From the NCBI GenBank assembly GCA_050252075.1, contig JBFWLP010000007.1:1-55144 (forward strand): a stretch of 55,144 nucleotides of DNA, given 5' to 3'. Below are positions 1-7,396 of this stretch, piece by piece; the first letter of the stretch is position 1, and every line of letters starts with the position of its first letter. The notes beneath the pieces are model-generated. The model ran no database searches. It worked only from the letters and a program-made list of their open reading frames with translations, and was not told the origin of the DNA. Position numbers and translations under genes: made by a program. The stretch is from JAAYGT01 sp050252075 (lineage in GTDB: Bacteria; Pseudomonadota; Gammaproteobacteria; Burkholderiales; Burkholderiaceae_B).

Positions 1-1499
1 AGTCGGGGCTGAATAATTCAGCTTTCCCGTCAGTTGACGGCGGTGCTCACGCCGCCATCGCGTGTTTCTCATTCAACCCATCTGCCAACCACACCAGCAC
101 CAGGGCGTAAAAAAGCCGCAGCCGGCGCAGCAGCAGGCGAATGTTGTGGCCGGCGCCACACAAAATGGCATGGATGGCGTCACCGAGCCGACCCTTGAGC
201 CAGTTTCTGTCCAGTTTTCCGTCCGATTTCATGTGGCCGATCGTCGGTTCAATCGCACTTCGGCGTTTGATCATTGCTTTCAAGCTTTTGGTGATGCCTC
301 TGCGCTGGCCTGACCGCAGTATTCGGGTGCCCGGTACTTCAACACCCCGATAACCCCGATCCACAACGGCAGTACGAATAGGCGTATCGCCAAGAATGCC
401 GGCCTGTTCCAATGCTTCGGGCAACGTATGCCCGTCGTAGGGGTTGCCCGGCATGGAACGTGCCCCCACGACAAAGCCTTCTTTCAGTGTGGTGGTGATC
501 GAGACCTTCACCCCAAATTCGTAGGGCGTGCGGGCCTTGCCCTTCGAGATGCACTCGACTTCGGGCGCGTGTAGTGCGTACAGCTTGTTCTTGTCTTTGG
601 TGCGTTGGGTCAGAATCCGGTGGGTGCGTGTGAGCAAATCATCGAGCTTTTCACGAGCGGCACCGGTCACGGCATCCTTCTGCCGGTCAATGTCGCGCCA
701 CACCCGGCCCACTCGGGAACGGAGAGTACGCAGCACTTTATTCATGCGTTTGAACTGCCTGGCGTGGGCGTAGCGGCCGATCTGCAAGGCCAGCTTCGGG
801 GCTTCCCGGTTGTAGTTCTGGCGCAGTTTTAGGCCACATTCGCCAGCCGCCTTCACCAGATGCTCACGGCTTCGCTCGAGCAGGCGAGAGTCTGTGGGGT
901 GTGCCACGGCTTTGGGCATGACCGTGGTATCGACAATCACCGTCTTCAAACTGCTCTTGCGTACCGCTCCCGAGCGCTGACCCGCAGAAATGGTGACTGC
1001 CAGCAGTTCTTCAATGCCTTCTTCGCCAAGACGCTGGCGCCAGCGCGTCAGGCTCGACGGATCAATCGGCGGCTCAATTTGCAAGTACGTCTCACCGGTG
1101 AAAACTTGCCAATACGGATTCTCGACCCAGCCCCACACGACATCGTCATCCGAGAGGTCAAACGCGTGTTGCAGATACAGCAGGCCGGCGATCAATCGCG
1201 GCGAGGTGGCCGGGCGGCCACGTCCGGACGTGAAACGACTGGCACACACCGCATCGATGCGTTCCCATTCGATCAAATCGGCCAGCTTGACCAAGGGATG
1301 CTTCAGGTTGATCTGCTCGCGCAGCGTCTGGCGGAACAACTCGCCTGTTCCTGGAATAATCGGCTTCGGACCCATAAAAACACCGGAGAAATTTGCAGGA
1401 AAACATGCTCACATTATCTCAAATCCTGCAAATCCAAACCACAAAAATTACCTTGAAACCCGCGCTGCCATTGGCTTTACGGATTATTCAGGGCTGACT
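1..1499. mobile_element. IS5-family insertion sequence, complete
   Basis: One intact DDE transposase gene is flanked by imperfect terminal inverted repeats. Positions 1-19 match the reverse complement of 1481-1499 at 15 of 19 positions, sharing the core GCTGAATAAT / CCTGAATAAT. The right end falls inside a TRAP permease gene. A CTAA at 1498-1501 fits the YTAR target preference of the IS5 group, but the left target copy would lie outside the window, so the ends are uncertain by about 2 bases. The left end coincides with the first base of the window, as happens when an assembly contig stops at a repeated element. Confidence 0.88.
47..1375 (-). CDS. IS5-family DDE transposase
   Basis: This 442-residue transposase cuts and joins DNA at the element ends. 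An N-terminal DUF772-type domain (about residues 1-125) contains the typical stretch GRGRPATSPRLIAGLLYLQH. The DDE_Tnp_1 catalytic core follows, with the acidic triad visible as D149 (IVDTTV), D339 (VVDRGYRG) and E376 (SAIEPTIGHMK), the last in the Y-R-E signature region of IS5-like enzymes. Length and motifs are complete with no frameshift, so it is probably active. It is the only gene in the element and fills almost all of it. Several antisense reading frames in this segment are shadows. Confidence 0.93.
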   Translation of the reverse strand: MGPKPIIPGTGELFRQTLREQINLKHPLVKLADLIEWERIDAVCASRFTSGRGRPATSPRLIAGLLYLQHAFDLSDDDVVWGWVENPYWQVFTGETYLQIEPPIDPSSLTRWRQRLGEEGIEELLAVTISAGQRSGAVRKSSLKTVIVDTTVMPKAVAHPTDSRLLERSREHLVKAAGECGLKLRQNYNREAPKLALQIGRYAHARQFKRMNKVLRTLRSRVGRVWRDIDRQKDAVTGAAREKLDDLLTRTHRILTQRTKDKNKLYALHAPEVECISKGKARTPYEFGVKVSITTTLKEGFVVGARSMPGNPYDGHTLPEALEQAGILGDTPIRTAVVDRGYRGVEVPGTRILRSGQRRGITKSLKAMIKRRSAIEPTIGHMKSDGKLDRNWLKGRLGDAIHAILCGAGHNIRLLLRRLRLFYALVLVWLADGLNEKHAMAA

Positions 1500-2081
1500 A
1501 ATGACTGTGTACAGCGCCATCAGGCCCGCCAGGGCGATGCCTGGAATAACGCCTGCCACAAACAGGGCCCCGATGGATTGATCCGTCAGTACGCCGTAGA
1601 GCAGCAGGGCAATCGAGGGCGGGATAAGAATGCCCAGTGTTCCGCCCCCGGCTACCAGGGCGCCCGAGCGTCCGGGTGTGTAGCCATTGGCGGTCAGCAC
1701 CGGTATGGCGACCAGGCCAATGGTAGCGGCGGTGGCCACGCTGGAACCCGAAATAGCGGCAAAAATGGCCGAGGCGATCACGGTGGCCACCCCCAGACCA
1801 CCCCGTATGCTCGAAACCAGCGAGGCGGCGAAAGTGAACAGACGATGTGACAGCCCGGTTTGTTCCAGCAGGGTGCCGGCCAGAATGTATAGCGGTACCG
1901 CCAGCAGCACAAAGATGTTTAGCGCGTTATAGGCATTCAGTGCGGCATCCTGAAAAATATTGTGCCCACCCAGAAAGTATCCGCCCACGGCAGCGCTGAG
2001 CCCCATGGCCACAAACACCGGCACGCTGCAGATCAGGCAAAAAATGAAAAAGGCGATTACGCCGATGGCGATCATCTCCAT
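1500..2081 (-). pseudogene. TRAP transporter large permease (DctM type), 5' part, cut by the IS
   Basis: About 194 residues of a DctM-type permease are read from the ATG at 2081, then the frame enters the insertion sequence and stops within a few codons. Family members are usually about 425 residues with 12 membrane helices, so only the first half is here. The start (MEMIAIGVIAFFIFCLICSV), the FVLLAVPLYILAG segment and the GGTLGILIPPSIALLLYG segment are typical. The rest of the gene would lie left of the IS, outside the window. DctM carries the transport path, so the system should be dead unless the element excises. It starts 2 bases after the DctQ gene. Confidence 0.88.
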
Positions 2082-2083
2082 GG

Positions 2084-2638
2084 TCAGATCACCTCGCCCG
2101 AGTTCTTGGCGTCACGCGCCCGGTGGCCTTCAACGGCAAAGCGAAGAATATCGCGACAGTTGGCCAGCACCAGCAATACACCGCCCACCAGCAGCAAGCC
2201 TTGCAGCAGCCACATGGGTACTTCCAGAATGGTGGGGGTTTTAAAGTTCAACATAATTGAAAACGACACCAGTTTCCAGGCACCCCAGGTAAAGCCCAGG
2301 GCGAAGATCAGGCTGGCGATCAGACTGAAAAGATCAAAAGCCGCCCGCACTTTGGGCGGGCAAAGATCGCGCACGAAGGTCACGCGAAAATGGCCGTCCA
2401 CGCTTTGCGTTGCACCAATACCGAAAAAAGCCAGGGCCACCATCAGATAAATGCTGACCTCGGACGCCCACAGCGTGGGAGCTCCCAGGCTGCGAAGAAT
2501 GACGTCGTAGGTGACGGTGATGGCCAGCAGCCAGATGACCAGGGTTGCGACGGCTCCGCCGGCGCTCCCCAGTGTGTCGAGCGCACGGATGATCGGGGTA
2601 AAGGTTGTTTTTTGTTGCGTGGACGCCATGGTCGTCAC
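2084..2638 (-). CDS. TRAP transporter small permease (DctQ type)
   Basis: This 184-residue inner-membrane protein has four predicted helices, at about residues 28-48, 60-80, 103-125 and 140-162. The pattern VTYDVILRSLGAPTLWASEVSIYLM matches DctQ small subunits, which pair with the large permease DctM and need a periplasmic DctP receptor. The gene is packed tightly: 1 base after DctP and 2 bases before the interrupted DctM. A second ATG at codon 4 is an equally possible start. The protein is intact, but its partner DctM has been destroyed by the IS. Confidence 0.88.
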   Translation of the reverse strand: MTTMASTQQKTTFTPIIRALDTLGSAGGAVATLVIWLLAITVTYDVILRSLGAPTLWASEVSIYLMVALAFFGIGATQSVDGHFRVTFVRDLCPPKVRAAFDLFSLIASLIFALGFTWGAWKLVSFSIMLNFKTPTILEVPMWLLQGLLLVGGVLLVLANCRDILRFAVEGHRARDAKNSGEVI

Positions 2639-2639
2639 C

Positions 2640-3629
2640 TTAGTTCTTGAACAGGCCGGCTACGTCGGGGCTGAGCTTGCCCAGAATGGCTTGCAGCAAG
2701 GGTTGTGTGGCTTCCTTCCACTGAGCGTATTCCGGTTGTTCCGGGCTCAGGAAAGTGACCGTCATGCCGCGTTTTTCATAGTCTTTTGCCAGCTCGTCAA
2801 TTTCGGCAACAATGGCTTTGCGGTTCTCATGCGAGGCAATGTCCATGGCCTTGATAAACGCTTTGCGGTCTTGCTCGGGCAGGCCGGCCAGCCAGGGCTT
2901 GTTGGCCGCCCAACCCATCATGGTGGTGCCCAGGAACGATGCGGGAACCAGCACGTGCTTGGCGACTTCGTACATGCGCTGGCTGCCTACGCCCTGGAAT
3001 CCGATGATCGCCGCGTCAACGGTGCCGTATTGCATGGCCGAATAAATTTCCGCAAAGGGCAGGCTCACCGGTGAACCGCCGAAGGCGCGTACTGCTTCGG
3101 CCAGGCCTTCAGAAAATACGCGTACTTTTTTGCCTTTGAAGTCGGCCGGCGACTTGATGGGAGTTTTCGATACAACGGCAGGGGGGCCCAGATCGGCCAG
3201 GCCCAGCAGTACCGTGTTCTTCTCTTCGAATTTTTTCTGCAGCACGCTCATCAGGCCGTTGGGACGGTCAATCAGTTCGTCGAGCTGCTTCATGGTCAGG
3301 CCCGTGGGCGCGTCCATGATGCGGGTGTCAGGTACGGTGCCTGTCCAGCCGTTCACGGTAATCCAGGCCAGTTTGACCTGGCCGGTGGGGATGGCGACCG
3401 GCATGTCCTTGTCCTGGCCCAGTTGGCCGCCCGGGAAATGCTGCAAAACCAGATTGTTGGGTTTGGTTTCCTTGATCGCCTGTTCCAGGGCGGGAACAAA
3501 GTGCCGGATATTGATGTGGTTGGTGCCGCCCCATGTGGCGAGCGGTATGACGGTTTCCGCGTGAGCGGGAACCGTACCCAGGGCGGTGGCCAGGCCCAGG
3601 CCTGCCAAAGCTAGCGTGATGCGTTTCAT
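2640..3629 (-). CDS. TRAP transporter periplasmic substrate-binding protein (DctP type)
   Basis: A 329-residue secreted receptor with a clear signal peptide ending near residue 24 (GTVPAHA-ET). The segments GKKVRVFSEGLAEAVRAFGG and LPFAEIYSAMQYGTVDAAI match the DctP core. The Arg in VRVF is the residue that normally salt-bridges the substrate carboxylate. The substrate is unknown, but an organic acid is likely. A strong Shine-Dalgarno sequence (GGAGGAG) precedes the ATG. It is the second gene of the operon, 50 bases after the MaoC-like gene. With DctM interrupted, the receptor would have no working permease in this cluster. Confidence 0.9.
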   Translation of the reverse strand: MKRITLALAGLGLATALGTVPAHAETVIPLATWGGTNHINIRHFVPALEQAIKETKPNNLVLQHFPGGQLGQDKDMPVAIPTGQVKLAWITVNGWTGTVPDTRIMDAPTGLTMKQLDELIDRPNGLMSVLQKKFEEKNTVLLGLADLGPPAVVSKTPIKSPADFKGKKVRVFSEGLAEAVRAFGGSPVSLPFAEIYSAMQYGTVDAAIIGFQGVGSQRMYEVAKHVLVPASFLGTTMMGWAANKPWLAGLPEQDRKAFIKAMDIASHENRKAIVAEIDELAKDYEKRGMTVTFLSPEQPEYAQWKEATQPLLQAILGKLSPDVAGLFKN

Positions 3630-3679
3630 GTCTACTCCTCCTTCAGGATGTATGGAAGTGATGTGCGCGTAATGCGTCT

Positions 3680-4162
3680 TTACTTGCCGTCAAACCGTTT
3701 GACCATGCGCGTGGCGGTATAGGCCTGAACGATTTCACCGCGTTGATTAACAATGTTGTTGAGTGCCGTGACAATACCGCGCCCCGGCTTCGAGGTGGGG
3801 CGCGCTTCGGTCACTTCGCATTGCACATGAATGGTGTCGCCGGCAAAAACCGGCTGGTTGACTTTCAGCTCCATGCCCAGGAAGGCCAGGCCGGTATGCT
3901 GCATGACCGATTGCATGAGCAGGCCTTCTGCAAAGGTGTACACCAGTGCGCCGGGTGCGAGCCTGCCTTTGATGAGTGATTCGTTTTCCAGGTAGTCCAG
4001 ATTGGTGAACAGCACTTCGAGCATGCCGGTAACACACACAAAATTGGTGATGTCCGCCTCGGTGACGGTTCGCCCCACTGTGCGGAACTTGCGCCCGAGG
4101 GTCCATTCTTCAAAAGGTATGCCCAGCCCCACAATGGGCAGGTCGTTGGGGGTTTGCGCCAT
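3680..4162 (-). CDS. MaoC-like hotdog-fold protein
   Basis: A 160-residue single hotdog domain resembling MaoC-type acyl dehydratases (FEEWTLGRKFRTVGRTVTEADI, then LAPGALVYTFAEGLL, then GDTIHVQCEVTEARPTSKPGRGIV). The R-hydratase signature with catalytic Asp and His (D-x-N-P-x-H) is not visible. At that place the protein reads TGMLEVLFTNLDY, so enoyl-CoA hydration cannot be assumed. I chose the ATG at 4162 because GGAG lies 9 bases upstream; the frame extends 5 codons to a TTG at 4177 without better support. As first gene of the TRAP operon it may process the imported acid after CoA activation. That role is inferred from context. Confidence 0.8.
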   Translation of the reverse strand: MAQTPNDLPIVGLGIPFEEWTLGRKFRTVGRTVTEADITNFVCVTGMLEVLFTNLDYLENESLIKGRLAPGALVYTFAEGLLMQSVMQHTGLAFLGMELKVNQPVFAGDTIHVQCEVTEARPTSKPGRGIVTALNNIVNQRGEIVQAYTATRMVKRFDGK

Positions 4163-4272
4163 GGAATATAGCTCCAAAATTCATGATCGTGAATAAATGG
4201 TACATAACAGTGAATTTTGTGTCAATGAGGCAAAACACCAGGTCGCAGGGTGATTTGCAGTCATCCATTTAT

Positions 4273-4287
4273 TGCGAACAATTCGCA
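4273..4287. promoter_or_regulatory. Inverted repeat and Fur-like AT-rich region upstream of tonB
   Basis: TGCGAA-CAA-TTCGCA is a perfect 6-base inverted repeat. It is followed by ATTATTGTTACTATTATTC, which loosely resembles stacked Fur hexamers. It lies about 90 bases before the tonB start and about 110 bases upstream of the divergent MaoC gene. Iron control of tonB-exbBD is usual in this group, but the match to a Fur box is only partial, so the assignment is tentative. Confidence 0.35.
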
Positions 4288-4376
4288 TTATTGTTACTAT
4301 TATTCTCTTGTCCGGGCTGCATTGCGTTTGGCGATAATGGATACTTACGCTGCGCCCTTTCCTTTATGCTGACTTC

Positions 4377-5291
4377 ATGCCGCACGCTCCCGTTCAACCC
4401 AGCCCGCTATCGCTGACCACCAAGGTGGTTGCCGTCGTTGGCGCTTCGGCCCTGCATCTGGCCGTTTTGGCGGCCTTGCTTTCCTCGCCGCCGTCAAAAC
4501 CGGAAATGCCCGCCGCAGAATCGGTGGAGGTTGTATTTGTGGAGCTGGGCGACGAGGTTGTCGATGCCGCCCCTGCTGAAGTTCCTGCGCCGCAGGAGCC
4601 CATTGACACCGTGATCCCGCCCGAGCCTGCTCCGGAGCCGGTGGTTGAACCTGAGCCGGAACCCGAACCTGTTCCGGAGCCCGAACCCGAGCCTATTCCG
4701 GAACCCGAACCTGAGCCTATTCCGGAGCCAGTGGTTGAGCCCGAGCCCGAGCCTGAGCCTGAACCTATTCCAGAGCCATTAGTTCAGCCCGAGCCGGAGC
4801 CGGTACCTGAGCCTGAACCAGTTCAGGTACCGGAGCCCAAGCCGGAGCCCAAGCCGGAACCTAAACCCAAACCGAAGCCGCCGGCTCCTGCTCCGAAGCC
4901 GACGCCCAAACCGGCACCCAAGCCTGCCGCGGTACCTCCGCCGGCCCCCGGCGGCAAGGCGCAACAGCCGGCGGTGCCGAAGTCGCCCAAGCTGCCGGTG
5001 GATCCCGACCGTCCCCGAATGATCGGGCAGGTGGATTATCTGGGCAATCCGCCCCAGCCGGTTTATCCGCGGGCCTCGCAGCGGCGGGGCGAGCAGGGGC
5101 GGGTGGTGTTGCGTATAACCATTTCAGCGCAAGGGGCGGTGACTGCAGTAGCCGTGCGCAAATCGTCAGGGTTTGAACGCCTGGACGAAGCCGCCGTGCG
5201 TGCGGTCAGGGCGGCGAAGTTCAAGCCATACACAGAGAACGGCATTGCCTACCCGGCGATTGCTGACATTCCATTCGATTTTGTTTTGTAG
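4377..5291 (+). CDS. tonB: TonB energy-transducing protein
   Basis: TonB links the ExbB-ExbD proton channel to outer-membrane receptors for siderophores, haem or vitamin B12. The 304-residue protein has an N-terminal membrane anchor (about residues 15-37) and a very long periplasm-spanning region of EP then KP repeats (residues 81-187). The C-terminal TonB domain (about 215-304) holds YPRASQRRGEQGRVVLRITI and ends in the typical ADIPFDFVL. It heads tonB-exbB-exbD: 8 bases separate it from exbB, and exbB overlaps exbD by one base. The promoter region is shared with the divergent MaoC-TRAP operon. An AT-rich, possibly Fur-bound stretch lies upstream. Confidence 0.95.
   Translation: MPHAPVQPSPLSLTTKVVAVVGASALHLAVLAALLSSPPSKPEMPAAESVEVVFVELGDEVVDAAPAEVPAPQEPIDTVIPPEPAPEPVVEPEPEPEPVPEPEPEPIPEPEPEPIPEPVVEPEPEPEPEPIPEPLVQPEPEPVPEPEPVQVPEPKPEPKPEPKPKPKPPAPAPKPTPKPAPKPAAVPPPAPGGKAQQPAVPKSPKLPVDPDRPRMIGQVDYLGNPPQPVYPRASQRRGEQGRVVLRITISAQGAVTAVAVRKSSGFERLDEAAVRAVRAAKFKPYTENGIAYPAIADIPFDFVL
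4617..4937 (+). repeat. Glu-Pro / Lys-Pro coding repeat in tonB
   Basis: Degenerate tandem repeats of GAGCCN/GAACCN units encode about 85 residues of EP repeats, then about 20 residues of KP repeats. This is a stiff periplasmic spacer known in TonB proteins. The acidic part is long compared with the basic part, and slippage could vary its length between strains. Confidence 0.8.
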
Positions 5292-5299
5292 GAAAGATC

Positions 5300-6121
5300 A
5301 TGATGCTTGATGTAATTCATGCCTTGGCGGTCAGCGTGGCTCAACTCGCCGAAACGGCGGCGCCTGCCGTCGTGCCTGAACCCGCACCGACAGGGATGCT
5401 GCATTTCATTGCGCAAAGCGATCCGGTTGGCAAAGGACTGTTTGGTGTTCTGGTGGTGATGTCGCTTGCCAGTTGGTACCTTATCTTTGTGAAATCAATC
5501 GTCAACTGGCGTTTGCGGCGTCGGTCGAACAAGTTTCTGCGTGACTTCTGGGCGGCCAGCTCGCTGGAGCAGGTGGAAAACGAAATTGCAACACACGGCG
5601 CGGCCGAGCCGTTTTCCCATCTGGCCAGCCATGCTATTCATGCCCGCAACCACCATGCGAAGTACGGAGCACTCAAGCTTGAGGAAAAAGGATCCACAGG
5701 AGCATTTGTTACGCGCACCATTCGCAAAGTGATCGACGAGGAAACGGCCCGCCTTGAAAACGGCCTGACACTGTTGGCCTCGATCGGGTCCACAGCGCCG
5801 TTTGTGGGGCTGTTCGGCACGGTGTGGGGCGTGTACCATGCCCTGGTGGGTATTGGATTGTCCGACGGGGTAACCATCAATCGTATTGCGGGCCCGGTGG
5901 GCGAGGCATTGATCATGACCGGGTTCGGTCTGGCGGTTGCCATACCGGCCGTGCTGGCCTATAACGGCTTCGTTCGCGGCAATCGCGTATATCTGGCGCG
6001 GCTGGATGCGTTCGCCCATGATCTGTTCACCATTCTCTCGACCGGCTTGCCGGTGTCGGAAATGAATGGCACGGGGCAAAGCGGGGCGCGTGTTCGCCTG
6101 GCGGCGACAAGGGGCGACTAA
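5300..6121 (+). CDS. exbB: ExbB proton channel subunit (MotA/TolQ/ExbB family)
   Basis: This 273-residue inner-membrane protein forms the pentameric scaffold that powers TonB with the proton gradient. Helix one is at about residues 45-66 (GLFGVLVVMSLASWYLIFVK). The family core ENGLTLLASIGSTAPFVGLF and the third helix GEALIMTGFGLAVAIPAVLAYN are complete. A long N-terminal segment before helix one contains PAVVPEPAPT. AGGA lies 6 bases before the first of two consecutive ATG codons. The stop overlaps the exbD start as TAATG, which suggests translational coupling. Confidence 0.94.
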   Translation: MMLDVIHALAVSVAQLAETAAPAVVPEPAPTGMLHFIAQSDPVGKGLFGVLVVMSLASWYLIFVKSIVNWRLRRRSNKFLRDFWAASSLEQVENEIATHGAAEPFSHLASHAIHARNHHAKYGALKLEEKGSTGAFVTRTIRKVIDEETARLENGLTLLASIGSTAPFVGLFGTVWGVYHALVGIGLSDGVTINRIAGPVGEALIMTGFGLAVAIPAVLAYNGFVRGNRVYLARLDAFAHDLFTILSTGLPVSEMNGTGQSGARVRLAATRGD

Positions 6122-6633
6122 TGGCATTCGGCAGTTTCGACAATAAAAGCAGCGGGCACACCGTGTCGGAAATCAATATGGTGCCTCTGATCGATGTCAT
6201 GCTGGTACTGCTGGTTATTTTCATAATCACGGCGCCGTTGCTCAGCCATTCGCTGCAGATCGATCTGCCGCAGGCCACGGGTGAGCCGGTGCAGCAGGAA
6301 CCGGTGATCGTTGATCTGGCAATCGACGATCAGGGAGCCTTGTACTGGAATGAAACGCCAATGACCCTGCAGCAGTTAACGGCCGAGCTGGCAACCGCCG
6401 CAAACCAGGATCCGCAGCCATCGGTCCGTATCCGTGCCGACGCCGACACGCGCTATGACGTGCTGGCGGATGTCATCAGCGCCGCCCGCTCAGTCGGCGT
6501 CAAGCGTCTGGGGTTTGTAACCCGGCCCGACCCAACCTCACCGGCCTCTGCGGGGCCGACCACTGGGGGGGGTACGGTATCCGAAGCAACGCTGGTGCCG
6601 GTGCCGGCACCGGCATCCCCGGCGGCGCCATAA
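6121..6633 (+). CDS. exbD: ExbD proton channel subunit with Pro/Ala-rich tail
   Basis: ExbD sits inside the ExbB pentamer and carries the proton-relay aspartate. D25 in the single helix (MVPLIDVMLVLLVIFIITAP) occupies the position of the essential residue of the E. coli protein. The periplasmic domain follows (about residues 65-140, ending VKRLGFVTRP). The last 30 residues are a Pro/Ala/Thr-rich extension (PASAGPTTGGG then PVPAPASPAAP) that is longer than the usual end of the family (about 140 residues). The extension is odd but in frame and has no repeats suggesting an error. Confidence 0.93.
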   Translation: MAFGSFDNKSSGHTVSEINMVPLIDVMLVLLVIFIITAPLLSHSLQIDLPQATGEPVQQEPVIVDLAIDDQGALYWNETPMTLQQLTAELATAANQDPQPSVRIRADADTRYDVLADVISAARSVGVKRLGFVTRPDPTSPASAGPTTGGGTVSEATLVPVPAPASPAAP

Positions 6634-6721
6634 CTTCAGTTCACCGTCAGGGTTGTAACGCAGCGGCATGACACGGCCATCCGGCGTACATTTCTTTTGC
6701 GCTTCGATATAGAATCACGCC

Positions 6722-7396
6722 ATGCGAGTTTTAGTCATTGAAGACGACACCACCCTGGGCCCCGCGCTGCAGGAATTTCTTGGCCAGCAAGGCTACGCCG
6801 TCGACTGGCTGCCCGATGGCCGGCGTGTTCTGGGTGCGGTCACGGCTCAATCCTACGACCTTCTGTTGCTCGACCTGAATTTGCCGGGCCGCAGCGGGCT
6901 TGAGGTTCTGGCCGAGTTGCGCGCCAACAACGAGCAAGTTCCCGTCCTTATTCTCACTGCGCGTGATGGTGTGGAAGACCGGGTGGCCGGCCTCGACGCG
7001 GGTGCCGACGACTACGTGACCAAACCATTCGAGCTGGCCGAACTTGCCGCCCGGGTGCGTGCGTTCAGCCGGCGCCGGCTGGGTCAGGCACAATCGGTGG
7101 TTGAAGTAGGCCCGCTGGTGCTCGATACGGTCAGTCGGGAAATCCGTGTGAACGGCGAGCGGCTTTCACTTTCGGTTCGCGAGCTGTCGGTGCTGGAAAT
7201 GCTCATGTTGCGGGCCGGGCGCGTGGTGACCAAGCGCCAGATCGTCAATTCCTTGTCGGCATGGGATGCCGATTTTTCCGAAAACGCCGTCGAGGTCTAT
7301 GTGTACCGGCTCAGAAAGCGTCTGGATGGCACCGGCGCCAGTATTCAGACAGTGCGAGGGTTCGGCTATTTGCTGAACGTCGCGGGTGTTACGTAA
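6722..7396 (+). CDS. OmpR/PhoB-type response regulator
   Basis: A 224-residue regulator with an N-terminal receiver domain (residues 1-118): acidic pocket E7-D8-D9, phosphorylation site D51 (LLLLDLNLPG) and conserved K101 (YVTKPF). A C-terminal winged-helix DNA-binding domain spans about 128-222 (LSVRELSVLEMLMLRAGRVV, then NAVEVYVYRLRKRL and TVRGFGYLL). It resembles the QseB/PmrA/TctD branch. The partner kinase starts 11 bases before the stop, so the two are co-translated. Targets are unknown. Position next to kup makes potassium or envelope control possible but unproven. Confidence 0.93.
   Translation: MRVLVIEDDTTLGPALQEFLGQQGYAVDWLPDGRRVLGAVTAQSYDLLLLDLNLPGRSGLEVLAELRANNEQVPVLILTARDGVEDRVAGLDAGADDYVTKPFELAELAARVRAFSRRRLGQAQSVVEVGPLVLDTVSREIRVNGERLSLSVRELSVLEMLMLRAGRVVTKRQIVNSLSAWDADFSENAVEVYVYRLRKRLDGTGASIQTVRGFGYLLNVAGVT

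Noticed and set aside
860..1456. Plus-strand open frames across the transposase
   Set aside because: They run antisense to an intact DDE transposase and match no family.
4163..4177. Five-codon N-terminal extension of the MaoC-like gene
   Set aside because: The start would be a TTG without a ribosome-binding site, while the ATG at 4162 has GGAG at good spacing.
4779..4964. Arg/Leu-rich antisense frame in tonB
   Set aside because: It is produced by the EP/KP coding repeat read backwards.
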